Shown here: positions 44,844 through 59,339 of the stretch, piece by piece | How the letters are laid out: each line of letters begins with the position of its first letter | Numbering within the stretch: position 1 is the first letter of the stretch | From: Zygnema cylindricum | Lineage: Eukaryota > Streptophyta > Zygnematophyceae > Zygnematales > Zygnemataceae | Reading direction: 5' to 3' | DNA length: 64,000 nucleotides | Assembly: GCA_037447655.1 (NCBI GenBank) | Contig: JBBHKE010000636.1 | Coordinates: 1 to 64,000, forward strand | Notes under the pieces: generated by a model | What the model saw: only the letters and a program-made list of their open reading frames with translations | The model's database searches: none | What the model was told of the DNA's origin: nothing | Made by a program: the position numbers and the translations under genes

Positions 44844-46407
44844 GTGTTGTGTATCGGTAAGGATTTGCAGATAACCGATATGGACCTTTTTTTCAGGTAC
44901 CCGATAATCGATATATTGGTACGATATATTGTTATCGGTGTTATCGCCGATAAATAACCGATATTTATCGGTATTTATCGGCGATAACACCGATATCAAA
45001 AACTATCGGCGATATATATACGGACTGTACATATATTGTACAGCCAGTACACTCAACTGTAGGTCATATTCCCTAAACGCGCCGCGGACCCTTTTCCCCC
45101 CGATTTCGATAAAAAATCGCGATTTTTCCTTGATTATTTATTATTTAAGGGGGTTTACTTGAGTTCCACCCTCTCATACCCTTCCTCAATGTCCTTTTGA
45201 TTGTTAGTTACGCCCATGGATGTCCAATTCGCACGGGTGTGGACTTTTTTGTGAAAATTACGTAATATTCGTCGATTTCATACTTTTCGTAAAATTTGTA
45301 TAGAATTCTCTGTACGGACATGTACGAAAATATATGAAAAGCGAAATACTAGAAAATCCTAAAAAAATCTTTAAAATTACGAACAATTAACATAAATGTA
45401 CGAAATTATACGGAAAGTGTACCCTACAAACCTAATAATACGACAAATCTTTGTCAACCGTACTGAAATATATAGGAATGTACGGCAATGTACCCTATAA
45501 ACCCTAAAATCCCCCCTTATAATATCCCTAAGTAGTACGGATATGTACAAACATTGCATGTAAATATACCATAGTTCAAAAGTAGGTGAAAATACACCCA
45601 TAAAATATGGCTATTGTATGCAAAAAATACAATATACCCTTAAGACCCATATTGTATTGGCCGCAAAATGAAATAAAATAGTAACATGGTTGAGTTGCAC
45701 ATGGGTCGATAGAGAATTAAACGTCATATCTAAATTTGAAAAAAAAAACGGTCAAAAAAATACTTTTATGTGAGTTTTGAGCGACTTTTTATTTAAACTG
45801 TCAGATTCAGACGATCAGATGGTCGCTGATCAAAGTAGCGACTCAAGACGATCACATGAAAAGCCCATAACACAACTTACGATGAAGGCCCCGACAAAAG
45901 ACCTAAAATAGAAACGCCTACTTTTGAACTATGAAATATACGAAAAATGCAGCGCAGTTGTGCTGGAATATACGAAAATGTACGGCAATATATCCTCCAA
46001 ACCCTAAAATTAATATCCCTAACAAGTACGGAAAATTCGGCCACTGTATGTACATGTATGAAAAGTGTGCGGCAGTTATACTGAATATACGAAATTTAAG
46101 GACATGTACTCTAAAACCCTTAAAATCATTTATGTGACCCATAAAAAGTACGGACATATACGGACACTGTATATAACTATACGAAAAATGTACGGGTGCA
46201 ATGGAAGGTACTTTATTATACAAAGTCAATAATATAATACAGTATGTTATAAAGTACTAATGTATGCATACTATATATTTTTGAAGTTATCGCCGATATG
46301 GAATTTGTTGGTCTCAGACCGATATATCGGAACCTCTGACCGTTCGATAACCGATAACTATCGGTATCGGTGTTATCGCGATAAGTTTTTTACCGATACA
46401 CAACACT
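44844..46407. mobile_element. TIR element with CGATA-rich termini
   Basis: GTGTTGTGTATCGGTAA at the left is perfectly inverted at the right (TTACCGATACACAACAC). CGATAACACCGATA/TATCGGTGTTATCG words occur near both ends, and 44929-44995 is itself a near-perfect palindrome. It contains MITE copy 2. No coding region and no clear target duplication were found. Internal DNA carries TACGAAAATGTACGG-like short repeats at 45290-46200. Confidence 0.6.
45570..45933. mobile_element. hAT-like MITE, copy 2
   Basis: CATAGTTCAAAAGTAGG...CCTACTTTTGAACTATG, 364 bp, with 8-bp target duplications AAATATAC (45562-45569 and 45934-45941). Nested in the TIR element. Confidence 0.9.
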
Positions 46408-48091
46408 ACACCGCGAATCGTAATTAGAGTAAATTACTCTAATTCGGTCGCTCGAAATTTCGACTCTATCACATCAAATAGAGTAAACGATTCTAATTTT
46501 TTCATTATTATAATTTAGGTAAGGTTTAATTAGCGTAAAGAATTCTAATATAGGTTCGTTTTAAATAGTGTTGAGTACGGACGACGTTCGACAGTACAAA
46601 ATTGTACTTTTCTAAATAAAAAGGTACAAATAGCGATTTAATAGGCTCGCGGTCTCACGTGGAGTCGCATTAAACAAAAAGACTCAATCACATCGAAAAA
46701 AATCCGTTCGCATAACTCTCGTTCGTCGAGAGCATCGTCGTCAGTGTGAACACTAACCTTAAGTTACATGTTACAAGTTTATAATATAACGTCGACAACA
46801 CGTGTTTGCGTTTATTTCTATAATAACTTTGTAACTGTTGTTCGACGTTCCGCGTATTCAGTTAGAATAGGAAACTTCGCACCAATTTCATTAAAATTGT
46901 ATTCTAATATAGAATCGCGTCTGTTTTAGCGTAAATATTTATTCTTAAAAAACCAAACTTACTAAAATGCCCTTTGAAAGGAGTAACTTTTTACTGTAAT
47001 ATGGGTTTTTAGCACAATGGGACATGAAATAGAGTAAACATACTCACAAAAATAGAGTAAATATACAGCATTTGGCGTGGGTGATATATGTCGTGAGGCA
47101 GCGCCAACTGCGGACAGACCTCGTAAAATTTAATTGTTTTGGACCAATCACAAGTCACGCTTTCTATGTCCAATCACAGCCTCTCATTCCCTTTTTTTTT
47201 CTTGTGGAATCTGACGTCTGCGGCGCCATCTTTTATGCGCCGCCATTCTGAAAATCTCTCCATTTTTTCGAAAGGGATCTGTGAGTGACTCGCTTCCTCT
47301 TCCACCTCCATGGGTTGCAAGTCGCCCACGTCATCGCTCGCTTCCTTTTTCACCCCCATGGATGGCACGTCGCCCACGTCATCGTTTTCTTGTCGTCGCC
47401 TTACTTTTTTAGGTTGCTTACTTTATTAGGGTTTTGATGTACGAAATGGCGAACGTATTGCTGCCAGCCAACTCCACCATTGGTGACGATGCAAGTGCGT
47501 ATTCTCTTACCGGTGGTTCCATATGACGTGGCAAATGCCATTTTCTATCTAAACATTCAAACATAATTTATGGAAGTTTATGATAAGTCATGCCTTCTAA
47601 TCCTTTCACTTTGTTGCCGGTTTTTATGGGGCAGTTATGTCCTTCTTAATTTTTATTACCATTTTTGTTATATAAAGGGTTATTTCAAGGTGACTTATGT
47701 TTTTTTTTCTGGTTTTGCTTTTGTTTCCCTCCTTTCACCTTTTCTGCTGACCATTTGATTTAAGCTTCATTTTTTTAACGCTTATAAATATTGATGGCGA
47801 GGGTGTGAGAGAAATGTTCATAATAGATAAAAGGGAAAGATATATTTATTTGTTATCTTTTGTGTTAGATTTTTTTCGTGCGCAAACGTTTCGTGCGGTG
47901 GAGATTTCGTTCGGCTACGCAATGGGATATTTTTGGTTGTACCTGCGGACTTCGCACGAAAATTTCGCACGCTCTGAAAGCGACATTGATTTCTAATGCC
48001 GATACTCAGATTTGATTTTATTTTGTCGTTCTTGAAAGTTATTTATATCGGACTGGACCATAGAGCCGTACGTGACTCTTGGTGATTTTGT
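46408..48091. other. Intergenic DNA upstream of the 14-3-3 gene
   Basis: 46430-47060 has scattered AGAGTAAA/ATTCTAAT words. A telo-box-like TTAGGGTTTTG lies at about 47427. No gene is supported. A 67-codon frame at 47174-47377 (minus) contains an internal duplication but no domain. Confidence 0.35.
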
Positions 48092-48099
48092 GTTTGAAG

Positions 48100-48375
48100 C
48101 ATAGTTCAAAAGTAGGTGAAAGTAGGCCCATACAATATGCCTATTGTATGCAAAACATACAATATGACCTTAAGACCCATATTGTATTCGGACCTATTCA
48201 GACCAATTAAAACATTCGGACCAAAAAAATTCATTTACACCGTCAGATTCGGACGATCGGTCGGTCGCTGATCAAAGTAACGATCTAAGAAGATCACATG
48301 AAAAGCCCATAACACAACTTACGATAAAGGCGCCGACCAAAGGCCTACCATAAAAACGCCTACTTTTGAACTATG
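48100..48375. mobile_element. hAT-like MITE, copy 3
   Basis: The same 17-bp TIRs, 276 bp, with 8-bp target duplications GTTTGAAG (48092-48099 and 48376-48383). It is the shortest copy and shares TATTGTATTCGGACCTATTC with copy 4. Confidence 0.92.
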
Positions 48376-49200
48376 GTTTGAAGAAAGAAACAGGTGATGA
48401 CGGCAGAGTCATTCGGGTACAAACGGTGAATAAATGGCCACTATCGAACCTAGCGTTCTTTCCATTAATGGAGAAGTTTCTGAATAACGGTGGTCTTGCC
48501 ACGTCTCCCCGTAAAACTTTTTGCTGCCACCCACCTTGCGGATGGCTGGACAATTATTAATGCCCCAAATGTTTTTCCTTCGTCACGCTCGAAAAGTTTC
48601 TCATTACGTTATCGATCTGCCCAAACGTAAACATCAGCCAATGAGGTTCCTTTGTTACCAACATCGGGCAGATTTGATGCGCTGATATTTTCCGCACAGG
48701 GCTTTGGTCTGTTTCCCGGGGCGGGCCTATGTGAATGGCAGATAGCCCACCTGGCACGATACAAGAGCCAGAGATCTGCCGTTTCGCAAAAAATCCATTT
48801 TAGACCGTCAGATCGGTCGTTCCCATTGTATAACGCAATCACGTTTGTTTCTCCGTTAATTTTAACCGCTTGTTTCAGCTCTCCGATCGGCCGTTTGAGA
48901 CAATAGCGAATCGGGACCGTCCATCATGAGCTCTGTTGGCAGTGGAGATTCTGGGGTCTCCTGAAAAGCCAACAAGATCCATAGCTCTTTTCAGACGTCA
49001 AAAGTTGGTAAATCTGAATCACTCTCTGCAAGAATTGCAGCTTTTTACTGTCCTTAGCTGCATATCCGAGTTTGTAGTCCAGCAGTCTCCATATTTTCCT
49101 TTGTAATTCATTTGAAGTTCAAGTTGTGTTGTTCCTGTCTCTCAATTTATTCCTACCAAGTTAGTCTGTAAGTAAAGGATTGTCACAAAAATCAGTAATC

Positions 49201-50863
<1,663 letters not shown>

Positions 50864-51860
50864 TGTGTGACTCATAGTAGGTTATTCAGCTCAATTCTCT
50901 TTGGACAAAATGTCATTTGTTCTAGTGTCACTTTTCAGTCTTACATGATAAATGCAGGTCACTTAGAATGTTTTGTATCTCTGAGTTTAAATTTCTTGTA
51001 CCACAAGGAGGCTGCATTTGCAGGAAGGTGAATTGCCTTCACTGACATGTGAGGTCTATTGGTTGATTCCAAGTCCTGATATTATAAGGGTTAAGTGGTG
51101 ATGCGCAGTGAACTTGGCATCTTCAGTTTCCTTGTCCCTGAAAGTAAATAGTTTTACAATCATCCCTGTTATTATCCTTGTGAATTATTGTGTTTTGCAC
51201 CATACTGCTGGTTGGGATCTGAATATGGATATGCTGTTATCATTTGAGAGAATGGCTTTGTTTTAAGAAAATATAGGCGATTTGTGTTATATGCTTTTTC
51301 TTTCAACGAGGAATTTAGTATTCGATCACTATTTATTATCTCTGCAACTACTTTTATTTTGTCTGCAAGTCAAGACAGGTGGTTCTATGGACCTTTTTAT
51401 ACTGGCGAGGACTACAGTAGAAAACTATACATATAGCATTGAGATTTTTTATCTGCGTTATTTTATCAGTGTTAGAGTCAATAGAGCCAATATGCTTACC
51501 AAGGCCTTTGCTTAAACTCATTTCTGATGTACGGAATTAGGTTTACATTGTAGTTAAATTTTTGAGTACTACTAATCTTGAAAGGTTGTCTTCCCAGGGT
51601 GTTTGGATTTGTTTATGAAAATGGAAGTGAAATGTTTCTGGAAACTTATGGTGGTTGCATAGTTAACTGAGAGGAAACCTGCTGTGTTATTGCTCGTTTT
51701 TTGTATGGATAGTTTGCTTAGAAGATAGTAAAGTACTTCTATGCACTGAAGTTGACCCTTTGATAAGGTATATTTTGAAACAGTGGTGCATGTCCATTGC
51801 CAGTTCCTCTGGTATCTCTGTGTTATGGGTTTAAATGTAGGAAGGCTTGTTGGGCTATGC
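50864..51860. other. 3' flank of the 14-3-3 gene
   Basis: AT-rich with no further exon. It presumably includes the 3' UTR. A TAG-terminated frame at 51282-51515 ends in a Copia-like NRANMLTKAFA but has no other support. Confidence 0.4.
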
Positions 51861-51868
51861 TTTCTCAT

Positions 51869-52010
51869 GCATTCTTAATGGAAAGGTTAAGATTGGCTGA
51901 TTTCTCCTCAGTTCATTAAAAGAAATTCTAAGTTCTGCATTCTTAATGGAAAGGTTAAGATTGGCTGATTTCTCCTCAGTTCATTAAAATAAATTCTAAG
52001 TTACTGCATT
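51869..52010. repeat. Tandem duplication of 68 bp
   Basis: GCATTCTTAATGGAAAGGTT...TTCTAAGTT is repeated from 51937 with one or two changes, and a third start (CTGCATTC) begins at 52005. Confidence 0.9.
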
Positions 52011-53750
52011 CGTTGACACCCTATTTTTGTGCATAATTGTATGGAAGAAATGATGAAAACATGCTCGCTCAACAATACGAGAGCCTGTGAAATATAAGTT
52101 TAACTAATCCGTGTGAGAATGGGAAGTGGTTCAACATGTCTACATGTGGGATTGATAAGTGGGAACACAGTATATATTTGTCGGATTTTTTCAGGAATGT
52201 AACAATTTTTGAAATTTAGACACTGCCCCTTGGTAAAACTTCAACCAGGTTCATCCCTGTATTCCGGTGAAAATATGAGAATCTCTGTTAGAAACTATGC
52301 TTTTCTGGCCACTTAAACCGTCTTTTCTCTACATTTACTTCATTTTCGACGGGATAATTCCAGCTATAGTGTCACGTAATTGCAAATATGTTGAATCCAC
52401 AATTTGTAATTTGGAGGAAGTATGTTTTAAGTGGCGGAGAAATGTTACACGTGGGAATGAAGAAATTGCATTATACCCTCTGTAATTTTGCACAAATCTT
52501 ACGCAATCTGGCTACAACTGTCATGGTATAATGGCCAAAATTGTAGGCAACATATTTTAATTCCCTAACTCACTTTCTTGATTTTTTAACAGCTTTGATT
52601 ACCTCACATGCTATGAAATCCCTTTAATGATAATGTTTAGATCTCTGATTGCTTGCTTACTCACCTTTGTCCTTTTGACCTTCAACAAGTTTGTTATTTA
52701 ACAGTTTCAGTACCACATACGGTAAACGTGGGAGATTGTGGTACAACTGATGTAGAATTGAGGTAAAAACATAGGGAGTGATGTGCGACAAATAGTCTGG
52801 GAAAAATGTAAAGTAAAGGGACATCGAAGAATTGTGATGATGTGTACTTTCATCTTCTCTAGACATATTTTAAACCTTCAGAATGTGTTAATGACCATCA
52901 ATGTCTAAATGTGTTAACCATGACCATTACATGCACATAGTACCATTTTGTCTCACGTAAATCATAGAAAGCTTTGTCTTATATATTCCATAGTACCATT
53001 TTGTCTAAATTTTTTGTTTGCTCACAAAGTAGACGCTTGGTGGTTCGTGTTTGTGTGAAAACTCTCATTTCCACATGTGAAACATTTCCCTCTTTCATTA
53101 TCTCCACATTAAAAGAAATACACTGTTTAAGTACTCTGGAATTCGTCTTTTTCTAAGTGAGGACATCATGAATTCTTTTTTGCTGTTTCCATTTTTAAGC
53201 ACAAATTTAAACAAGAATATATCCAACCACAAAAAGTCAACAAAATAAAAAAAAAGTACCACCAGTACCGACAAAATATCTCCCCGCTTTGCACAGGTTT
53301 GGAAAGTTTGATATAGCGTGCGTTTCAAAAGTATGATTGAATACGAAAAAGCTCGTACTGTTTTGCACTCAACAGTAATGCTTATAGAGGAACTATATAT
53401 AAAGTATACAACGACCCATGTAATATAACATGGTTTTTAACTCAAATGAGAGTACATCACGGAGAAAACAAATGATTATTTGCATCATAAAAGAGTTATT
53501 ATTTTTAAAACTGAAATTAGAGTACATAATGGATTATAAAAAAAAAACCCTTTTTTTTTGGACTCAGTTCTCAACAACCTCGCAAAAGAGTATACTTTTT
53601 TAAGAAGTATTTTTAAACTGAAATGGAGTACATATCGGATAAAAAAAAAAGGGTTCATACATACATTACAAATCAACATAAATATGGAAACCGACATTTA
53701 AATCCATTTCTGAGACATTTATTATTGGATAAGGAGAAGGAATGTAAATT
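52011..53750. other. Intergenic AT-rich DNA, nothing recognised
   Basis: No coding or RNA gene signal was seen. Confidence 0.4.
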
Positions 53751-54128
53751 GTGGAAAAAAAAAAAAAAAAAAAAACATTCTTTGAACCGTTTTCACGGCC
53801 AATTATTGAAATAATAAAAGGAACCCCAAGTCAAAAGGTTTTGGAAAATACAATTCAGAAACTTAAATTTCTTTACTGTATCAAAAACATTAATGAAATT
53901 TCAAGGACCCTTGGTGCAGTTTTTTCTCCATCGAGAGAGAGACAAAACCAAGAAACAAACGGAGTAGAAAATAGAAAACAAAATTGCCGATTTTGTAAAC
54001 GTAAACGGATGTTTGTAGAAAATGTTAAGATTCAAGATTCTTTAGGAACCCCGGAAACCTCTATTGCTATATTGTTCTTATGTTATGATATGTTTTGTGG
54101 TATGTTTTTAGAGAGATATGTTTTGTAA
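53751..54128 (+). other. Unassigned open frame, possible orphan exon
   Basis: A 125-codon frame opening in a poly(A) run. The middle part looks non-random (KGTPSQKVLENTIQKLKFLY, ISRTLGAVFSPSRERQ, CRFCKRKRM), with a CxxC pair, but no family is recognised and no splice partner was found. It lies between the 14-3-3 and RRM genes. It could equally be chance or an old transposon piece. Confidence 0.2.
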
Positions 54129-54129
54129 G

Positions 54130-54345
54130 TGTTTTGTTATGTTAAAGTGTCCTGTTTTTGGAGTGATGTTAGAGCGTTATGTTTTTGGAGTGATGTTAGA
54201 GCGTTATGTTTTTGGAGTGCTATGTTTTTCAAGTGTTATGTTATGTTAGAGTATTATGTTTTTGGAAAGGTATGTTTCCTGTGTTATGTTATGTTGGAGT
54301 GATATGTTTTTTGAGTGTTGTGGCTTCTGAGTGGTATGTTACCAT
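54130..54345. repeat. Minisatellite with TTATGTTTTTGGAGTG units
   Basis: An exact 27-bp repeat at 54156 and 54183 (TTTTGGAGTGATGTTAGAGC core), with shorter degenerate TATGTT units around it. It lies just past the stop codon of the RRM gene, probably in its 3' UTR. Confidence 0.7.
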
Positions 54346-54353
54346 AAGAAGAG

Positions 54354-56153
54354 TTACCGATGTCGATACGAATGTGAATTAGGAAGGAGTCCAGATTCGG
54401 GCCATCGAGGAGATTGTGGATACGGTACATTTCCAAATTGGTGTTGATATTTAGGATCCGAAATAAATGCGAGAGAACTTGATGCCGTCCTTTGGTACGA
54501 TACGGGTAATGAACCTAAAAACAAACGAAATAAAAAAAGGAAAAGGAAAAAGGAAAGGAAAGATAAAAGGAAAATGTCAAAAGGAAAAAGGAAAAGAGAA
54601 AGAACAAAGAAAAATCAGAAAAATGGAACCATATATGAGGTAAGAGATCACACAAGAACTAGTAGTGGAGAAGGATACAAAAATAGAATTGGGTTTTTGT
54701 GTGTGCGAGGGAGAGAGAAATGAATAGAAAAAAAGGAAGAGAATGGAAGTGAGAAACAAAACAAAAAGAACAAAAAAAAACAAAACAAAACCATAATTTT
54801 TCTGCAAAACCAAAAAAAACCATAAAACCATTCATTACTTTTTGTACCTTAATCTACACTATTTATGAATAAAGTCAAATTTAAAAGTTCTTGGAGTGTT
54901 ATAAATCGAGGCTAACAACCTTACTTTACAGCACATTCAAAATCCGCAAAAAAAATAGAACCAAAACTAGTGTGGATTGACCCCATTTTCAACTCTTTGA
55001 AGGTTTTTTTGTCTTTTTAATCAGTGCCACACTAACGTCAGTGAAAACAGAAGGTAAACTCACACCATCGCCAAAAAAAAAAAGAAAGAAAATAAAAAGT
55101 CAGCGAGACTTTTCAAAATAAACCTTTCCCATACATCCAAAAGAAAGTACAAAAATAAGTACAAACCTGTTTGAAGCAAACTGCTGTTTTGTAAAGCAAA
55201 ACCCAAAGTTCCCGGTGCAGAGAAATTTCCCATCAAACTTGAAAATTGTGGTATACGAGCCAATGGAGGAATTCCATAAAGAGACATTTGAGGTGACCGA
55301 GTCAAATTCGGCGAATCGCGTTCTCGTGAAATCATATTATCGCCTTTGTTAACTGAAATTCCATTATTAGGGTTTTCTGTGGGAGCGCCAGATGTGGACA
55401 TCTGAAACAAAGACAGAAACAAAATAGCAATGGAAAAAAAAAACGAGAGAAACGGAAAGAACAACGGTAAAAGTGACAGAAACAAACGGAAAAAAAAAGA
55501 AACAAAGTAATGAAAGCAAGGACCAGATTTGGTAACAATAACAATAACAGAAATGGAAAACGGAAACGGAAGCAGAAAGGGAAAAAGAAATAGAAACAGA
55601 AAAACAATGAAAAACAAAAGAGATTGAAAGGATAACGGTACAGTGACAGAAAAAAATCAGAAAAAGGAAACAAAAAAAGAAAAAGGAAACAAAATAATGA
55701 AAACAAGGAACAGAAGCTGAAACAAAAAACAGAAAAGGAAGCAGAAACAGAACAGAGAACGATAATTAAAAAATAAAAACAGAAACTGAAACGGTATAGT
55801 AACAGTAACAGAAACGGCCACAGAAACAGCCACAGAAACGAAACGGAAGCGTGAACAGAAACAAAATAGCGGTGAAACAGTAAGAAAAACAGAATAATAA
55901 TAACGAAAACGAAAAAGGAACAGAAACAGAAACAGAAAAAGAAACTGAAATGTGAATCAAAAGAAAAATGAAAGGTTTCACTTTGATCCGGACCACATTA
56001 AAAAAACGGGGGAGGGGGGAATTGAAGACAAGTCTTGTTTATACTTGTCACAAAAATCCACTATAATTATAATGAAATGCTGGACAATAAAAAAAAAAAA
56101 TCTAGACAATTTTATAATTCTCGCTCTCTCCTCTCTCTTGCTCTATATATATA

Positions 56154-56201
<48 letters not shown>

Positions 56202-56214
56202 TGTATACACACAC

Positions 56215-56278
<64 letters not shown>

Positions 56279-56305
56279 ATATATATATGTATGTATATAT
56301 ATATG

Positions 56306-56399
<94 letters not shown>

Positions 56400-57527
56400 T
56401 ATATTGCACAGATATAGAGGTATACATATTTTAAGATATTATAATATTTAAATATATGTATGTATATATACTAATTTCCATAAATATATGGATGCCTCTT
56501 TTTTTCTACGTACCGCAAATCGCAAAGATCGATTAAACAAAACAATGAGCCCCGAAAAAAGTTTTAATGCATATTGCGCCCCTTCTTCCGTTTCAAATTC
56601 GACAAATCCGTAACCTTTCGACTTTTTTGTTTCTTTATCTCTTGGGATATAAACATCAGTTAGGCGTCCAGCTTCGATCATAATATCGTAAAGAATTCTT
56701 TCCGTGACTCGATCGTCCAAATTTCCTGTAATTTTTTTTTTTTTTTGTTCGAGGTTTTTGGGTAATGGAGTTTTTTGGTTTTTGAATTTTGGGGGCATTG
56801 GGTTTTGAGGTTTTAGGGTTTTGGATTTTTGGTTTTTGTTTTTTTTTTAAGTTTTAATTTTTGAATTTTGGGTTTTAGCTCCTTTTTTCTTTTGAGATTT
56901 AGGTTTTAAATTATGAGATTTTGGTTTTTGGTGTTTATTTTAAAAACCCTTGAAGTAAAAATAGGAGAACGAAAGTATTAAAGAAAATGGTTCACAAAAA
57001 GAAATAAAAAATTATAATTTTTTGCTTTCTTTTTTGTTTTTGGTTCTTTTTTTATTTTTACTTATATAAATAACCTTAAGAAAAAAAAGATTGACACAAT
57101 TATATTTTTCCCTAAAAGTGGAAATTTTTTAAGTAAAATTGATGCTTTTTACTTTCTTATTGAAAAAAGAAGTAGCATAACCCAGAAAAGTGAAAACTAA
57201 ATTATGACTTTTTTTTATTATTATTAATATTTATTTAAAACAACTATTAACTTGCTAATTCTTCAACACAAAACAAAAGCAAAAAATAAATAAATGATAA
57301 AAATAAGACCAAAAGAAGACAACAAGGAATAAAAAAAGAGAAAAAGCTTCAAACTTCTCAGGGAAAAAGAAAAAAAGGGAGAAAAGAGGTAAGAACAAAG
57401 CAGATGACTTTATTTTTAGGGTTTGCTATTTTTTTCTTCAAAATGAATCTCTTTCATTTAATTTAGAGGGGGAAAAAAAAAAAAAAAACGTACCACAGTA
57501 GACTGTTGTTCCAGAATTTGAAGACAT
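54354..57527 (-). CDS. RRM protein, RBM7/SF3B4-type (four exons)
   Basis: Exons on the minus strand: 57527-57494, 56725-56514, 55401-55167, 54514-54354; phases 1, 0 and 1; 213 residues ending in TAA. One RRM occupies residues 5-82. RNP2 is TVYCGNL, with CGNL built across the first splice. RNP1 is KGYGFVEF. Typical family words are [25 protein letters not shown] and [19 protein letters not shown]. The tail is rich in S, P, N and Q and ends in RHR. This is the domain type of SF3B4 RRM1 and of RBM7, the RNA-binding subunit that targets nuclear RNA to the exosome. A single RRM with a disordered tail fits RBM7-like plant proteins better than SF3B4, which has two RRMs. All junctions keep the frame, so the model is strong; the name is less certain. 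Confidence 0.88.
55402..55960. repeat. Polypurine/polypyrimidine tract in RRM gene intron 2
   Basis: About 550 bp of GAAACGGAAACAGAAAC-like purine DNA on the plus strand, starting at the exon 3 acceptor. On the sense strand it is a long pyrimidine tract ending TTTGTTTCAG. Confidence 0.85.
56155..56408. repeat. (CA)n and (TA)n compound microsatellite
   Basis: About 40 bp of CA, then about 200 bp of TA/TG/CATA steps. In RRM gene intron 2. Confidence 0.92.
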
Positions 57528-57599
57528 CTCCACATATATAAAATAAAAAAAGAGAGTTCCAAAAAAAAAAAACAAAAAGGAAAAAAAGAGGTAAGCGGA

Positions 57600-57640
57600 A
57601 AAACGAACCCTAAAAACAAACCCTAACCCTAAAGAAAACA
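57600..57640 (-). promoter_or_regulatory. Telo-box cluster upstream of the RRM gene
   Basis: AACCCTAAAAACAAACCCTAA followed by CCCTAAAG lies about 80-110 bp upstream of the ATG at 57527. Telo-boxes are known elements in plant promoters of ribosomal and translation genes. Confidence 0.55.
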
Positions 57641-57893
57641 GAAAGACTTAAAATTTTTGAACGAATGTCGTGACATCGTACTTTTGTTGGGAAACGAAAT
57701 ATGGTATCGTACAATACATATATACACACATTTTTATATATCTACGTACAATATAGACATAATACTATAATAGAGATTTATATAACTATTTAAGTACGCC
57801 ACATAAAATATCGTACGCTATTTCGTACTTTATGAAGCGTTTATAACTTGATATTTTTAAAATTTCGGGACGTAGAACGGGCTGCATTTAGTT

Positions 57894-58199
57894 CATAGTT
57901 CAAAAGTAGGTGAAAGTAGGCCCATACAATATGCCTATTGTATGCAAAACATACAATATGACCTTAAGACCCATATTGTATTCGGACCTATTCGGACCAA
58001 TTAAAACATTCGGACCAAAAATTGGACCAATTAAAACATTCGGACGAAAATTTTTTATTTACACCGTCAGATTCAGACGATCAGACGGTCGATGATCAAA
58101 GTAGTGATCTAAGAAGATCACATGAAAAGCCCATAACACAACTTACGATAAAGGCGCCGACCAAAGGGCTACCATAAAAACGCCTACTTTTGAACTATG
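57894..58199. mobile_element. hAT-like MITE, copy 4
   Basis: 17-bp TIRs CATAGTTCAAAAGTAGG / CCTACTTTTGAACTATG, 306 bp, with 8-bp target duplications ATTTAGTT (57886-57893 and 58200-58207). It lies between the divergent RRM and bL20m genes. Confidence 0.93.
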
Positions 58200-58574
58200 A
58201 TTTAGTTAATGAAATACCGTACAGAAATATTGATCACAAAAGTACGAACCCTAAAATGAAGTGCATATGCTTTTCGCGTTTATGAAAAAAAAAAGAGTTT
58301 GTGCATTTATCATGAATAGAACTGTTTTTAGACACTAAATTTTGTGTCTGTAGGGAAATCTTCCGTACCTGATTTTTTTATGCCAGAAAAAGACAAAAAA
58401 GTGAACTAAACTGAAAGTCAATCGAACAAAGAAGCGAGAAAAAAGAAAAAAAAAATAGAGGGAAAGGAGTGGAGGAATACCAGAAAAAAAAAAAAAAAAA
58501 AAAAAAAACAAACAAAACAAAACGAGCAAAATAAAGACAAAAAAAACAGTGACCAAAAAGAAGGAAAAAATTTT

Positions 58575-58690
58575 TTTTAGGGTTTCTTTAGTGGTTTCAT
58601 TCAGGGTTTTAGGAAGGGAGCATTAGGGTTTTTTTAGGGTTTTCAGGGAGGTCTTTTAGGGTTTCAGGGAGTGTTTGGGGGAGTTTTGGC
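58575..58690 (+). promoter_or_regulatory. Telo-box cluster upstream of bL20m
   Basis: Repeated TTAGGGTTT and TAGGGTTTC words about 240-350 bp before the ATG at 58926. The same motif type flanks the divergent RRM gene. Confidence 0.55.
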
Positions 58691-58714
58691 GGTTTTGAGG
58701 GTGGTTTTGTAACC

Positions 58715-58905
58715 TTTTTTCCCGTTTTTTTCCCCGTTTTTTCACCGTTTTTCACCGTTTTTCACCGTTTTTCACCGTTTTCCACCGTTTTCTACCGTTT
58801 CCACCGTTTTTTACCGTTTTTTTTTTTCGTTTTTTCACCTTTTCTCACCGTTTTCACCGAAATCCACCGTTTTTTCACCCTTTAATCACCGTTTTTCACC
58901 GCTTT
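58715..58905. repeat. TTTTTCACCG decamer repeats
   Basis: CACCGTTTTT units, period 10 to 11, about 15 copies with drift, ending about 20 bp before the bL20m start codon, so probably in the promoter or 5' UTR. Confidence 0.85.
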
Positions 58906-58925
58906 TTTGGGAAGGGAAGAAAGAA

Positions 58926-59251
58926 ATGAATCGTGATTTAATTTTCCGTTTGGCAAAAGGGTTTCGGGGTCGGGCGAAAAACTGTATCCGTACAGCGAGG
59001 GATAGAGTGGAGAAGGCCCTGCAGTATTCCTACCGTGACAGGCGTAACAAGAAGAGAGACATGAGGGGCCTGTGGCTCCAGAGAATCAACGCCGGAGCCA
59101 GAGAACATGGGGTCAGTACTCTCTCTCTCTCTCTCTCTCTCTCCCCCCCCCCCTCCCTCTCCCCCTCCCTCCCTCCCTCTTTTTTAGCCTTGTTTTGGTT
59201 TATGGCTTAGTGGTTTTTGTGTCCCTGTTCTCTTTTTTATTATAATATATC

Positions 59252-59339
<88 letters not shown>

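Noticed and set aside
47174-47377. 67-codon minus-strand frame with a repeated KEASDDVGDLQPMEV segment
   Set aside because: It has an internal duplication but no domain, no splice signals and no recognised homolog. Kept only as a weak possibility in the intergenic entry.
49180-49200. An upstream in-frame TTG start for 14-3-3
   Set aside because: The ATG at 49201 gives the normal family N-terminus. A non-ATG start is not needed.
51282-51515. Possible Copia RNase H end (NRANMLTKAFA)
   Set aside because: Only about ten residues fit. No other Copia sequence surrounds it.
56102-56451. Frames of alternating I-Y and H-T residues
   Set aside because: They are translations of the TA and CA microsatellites.
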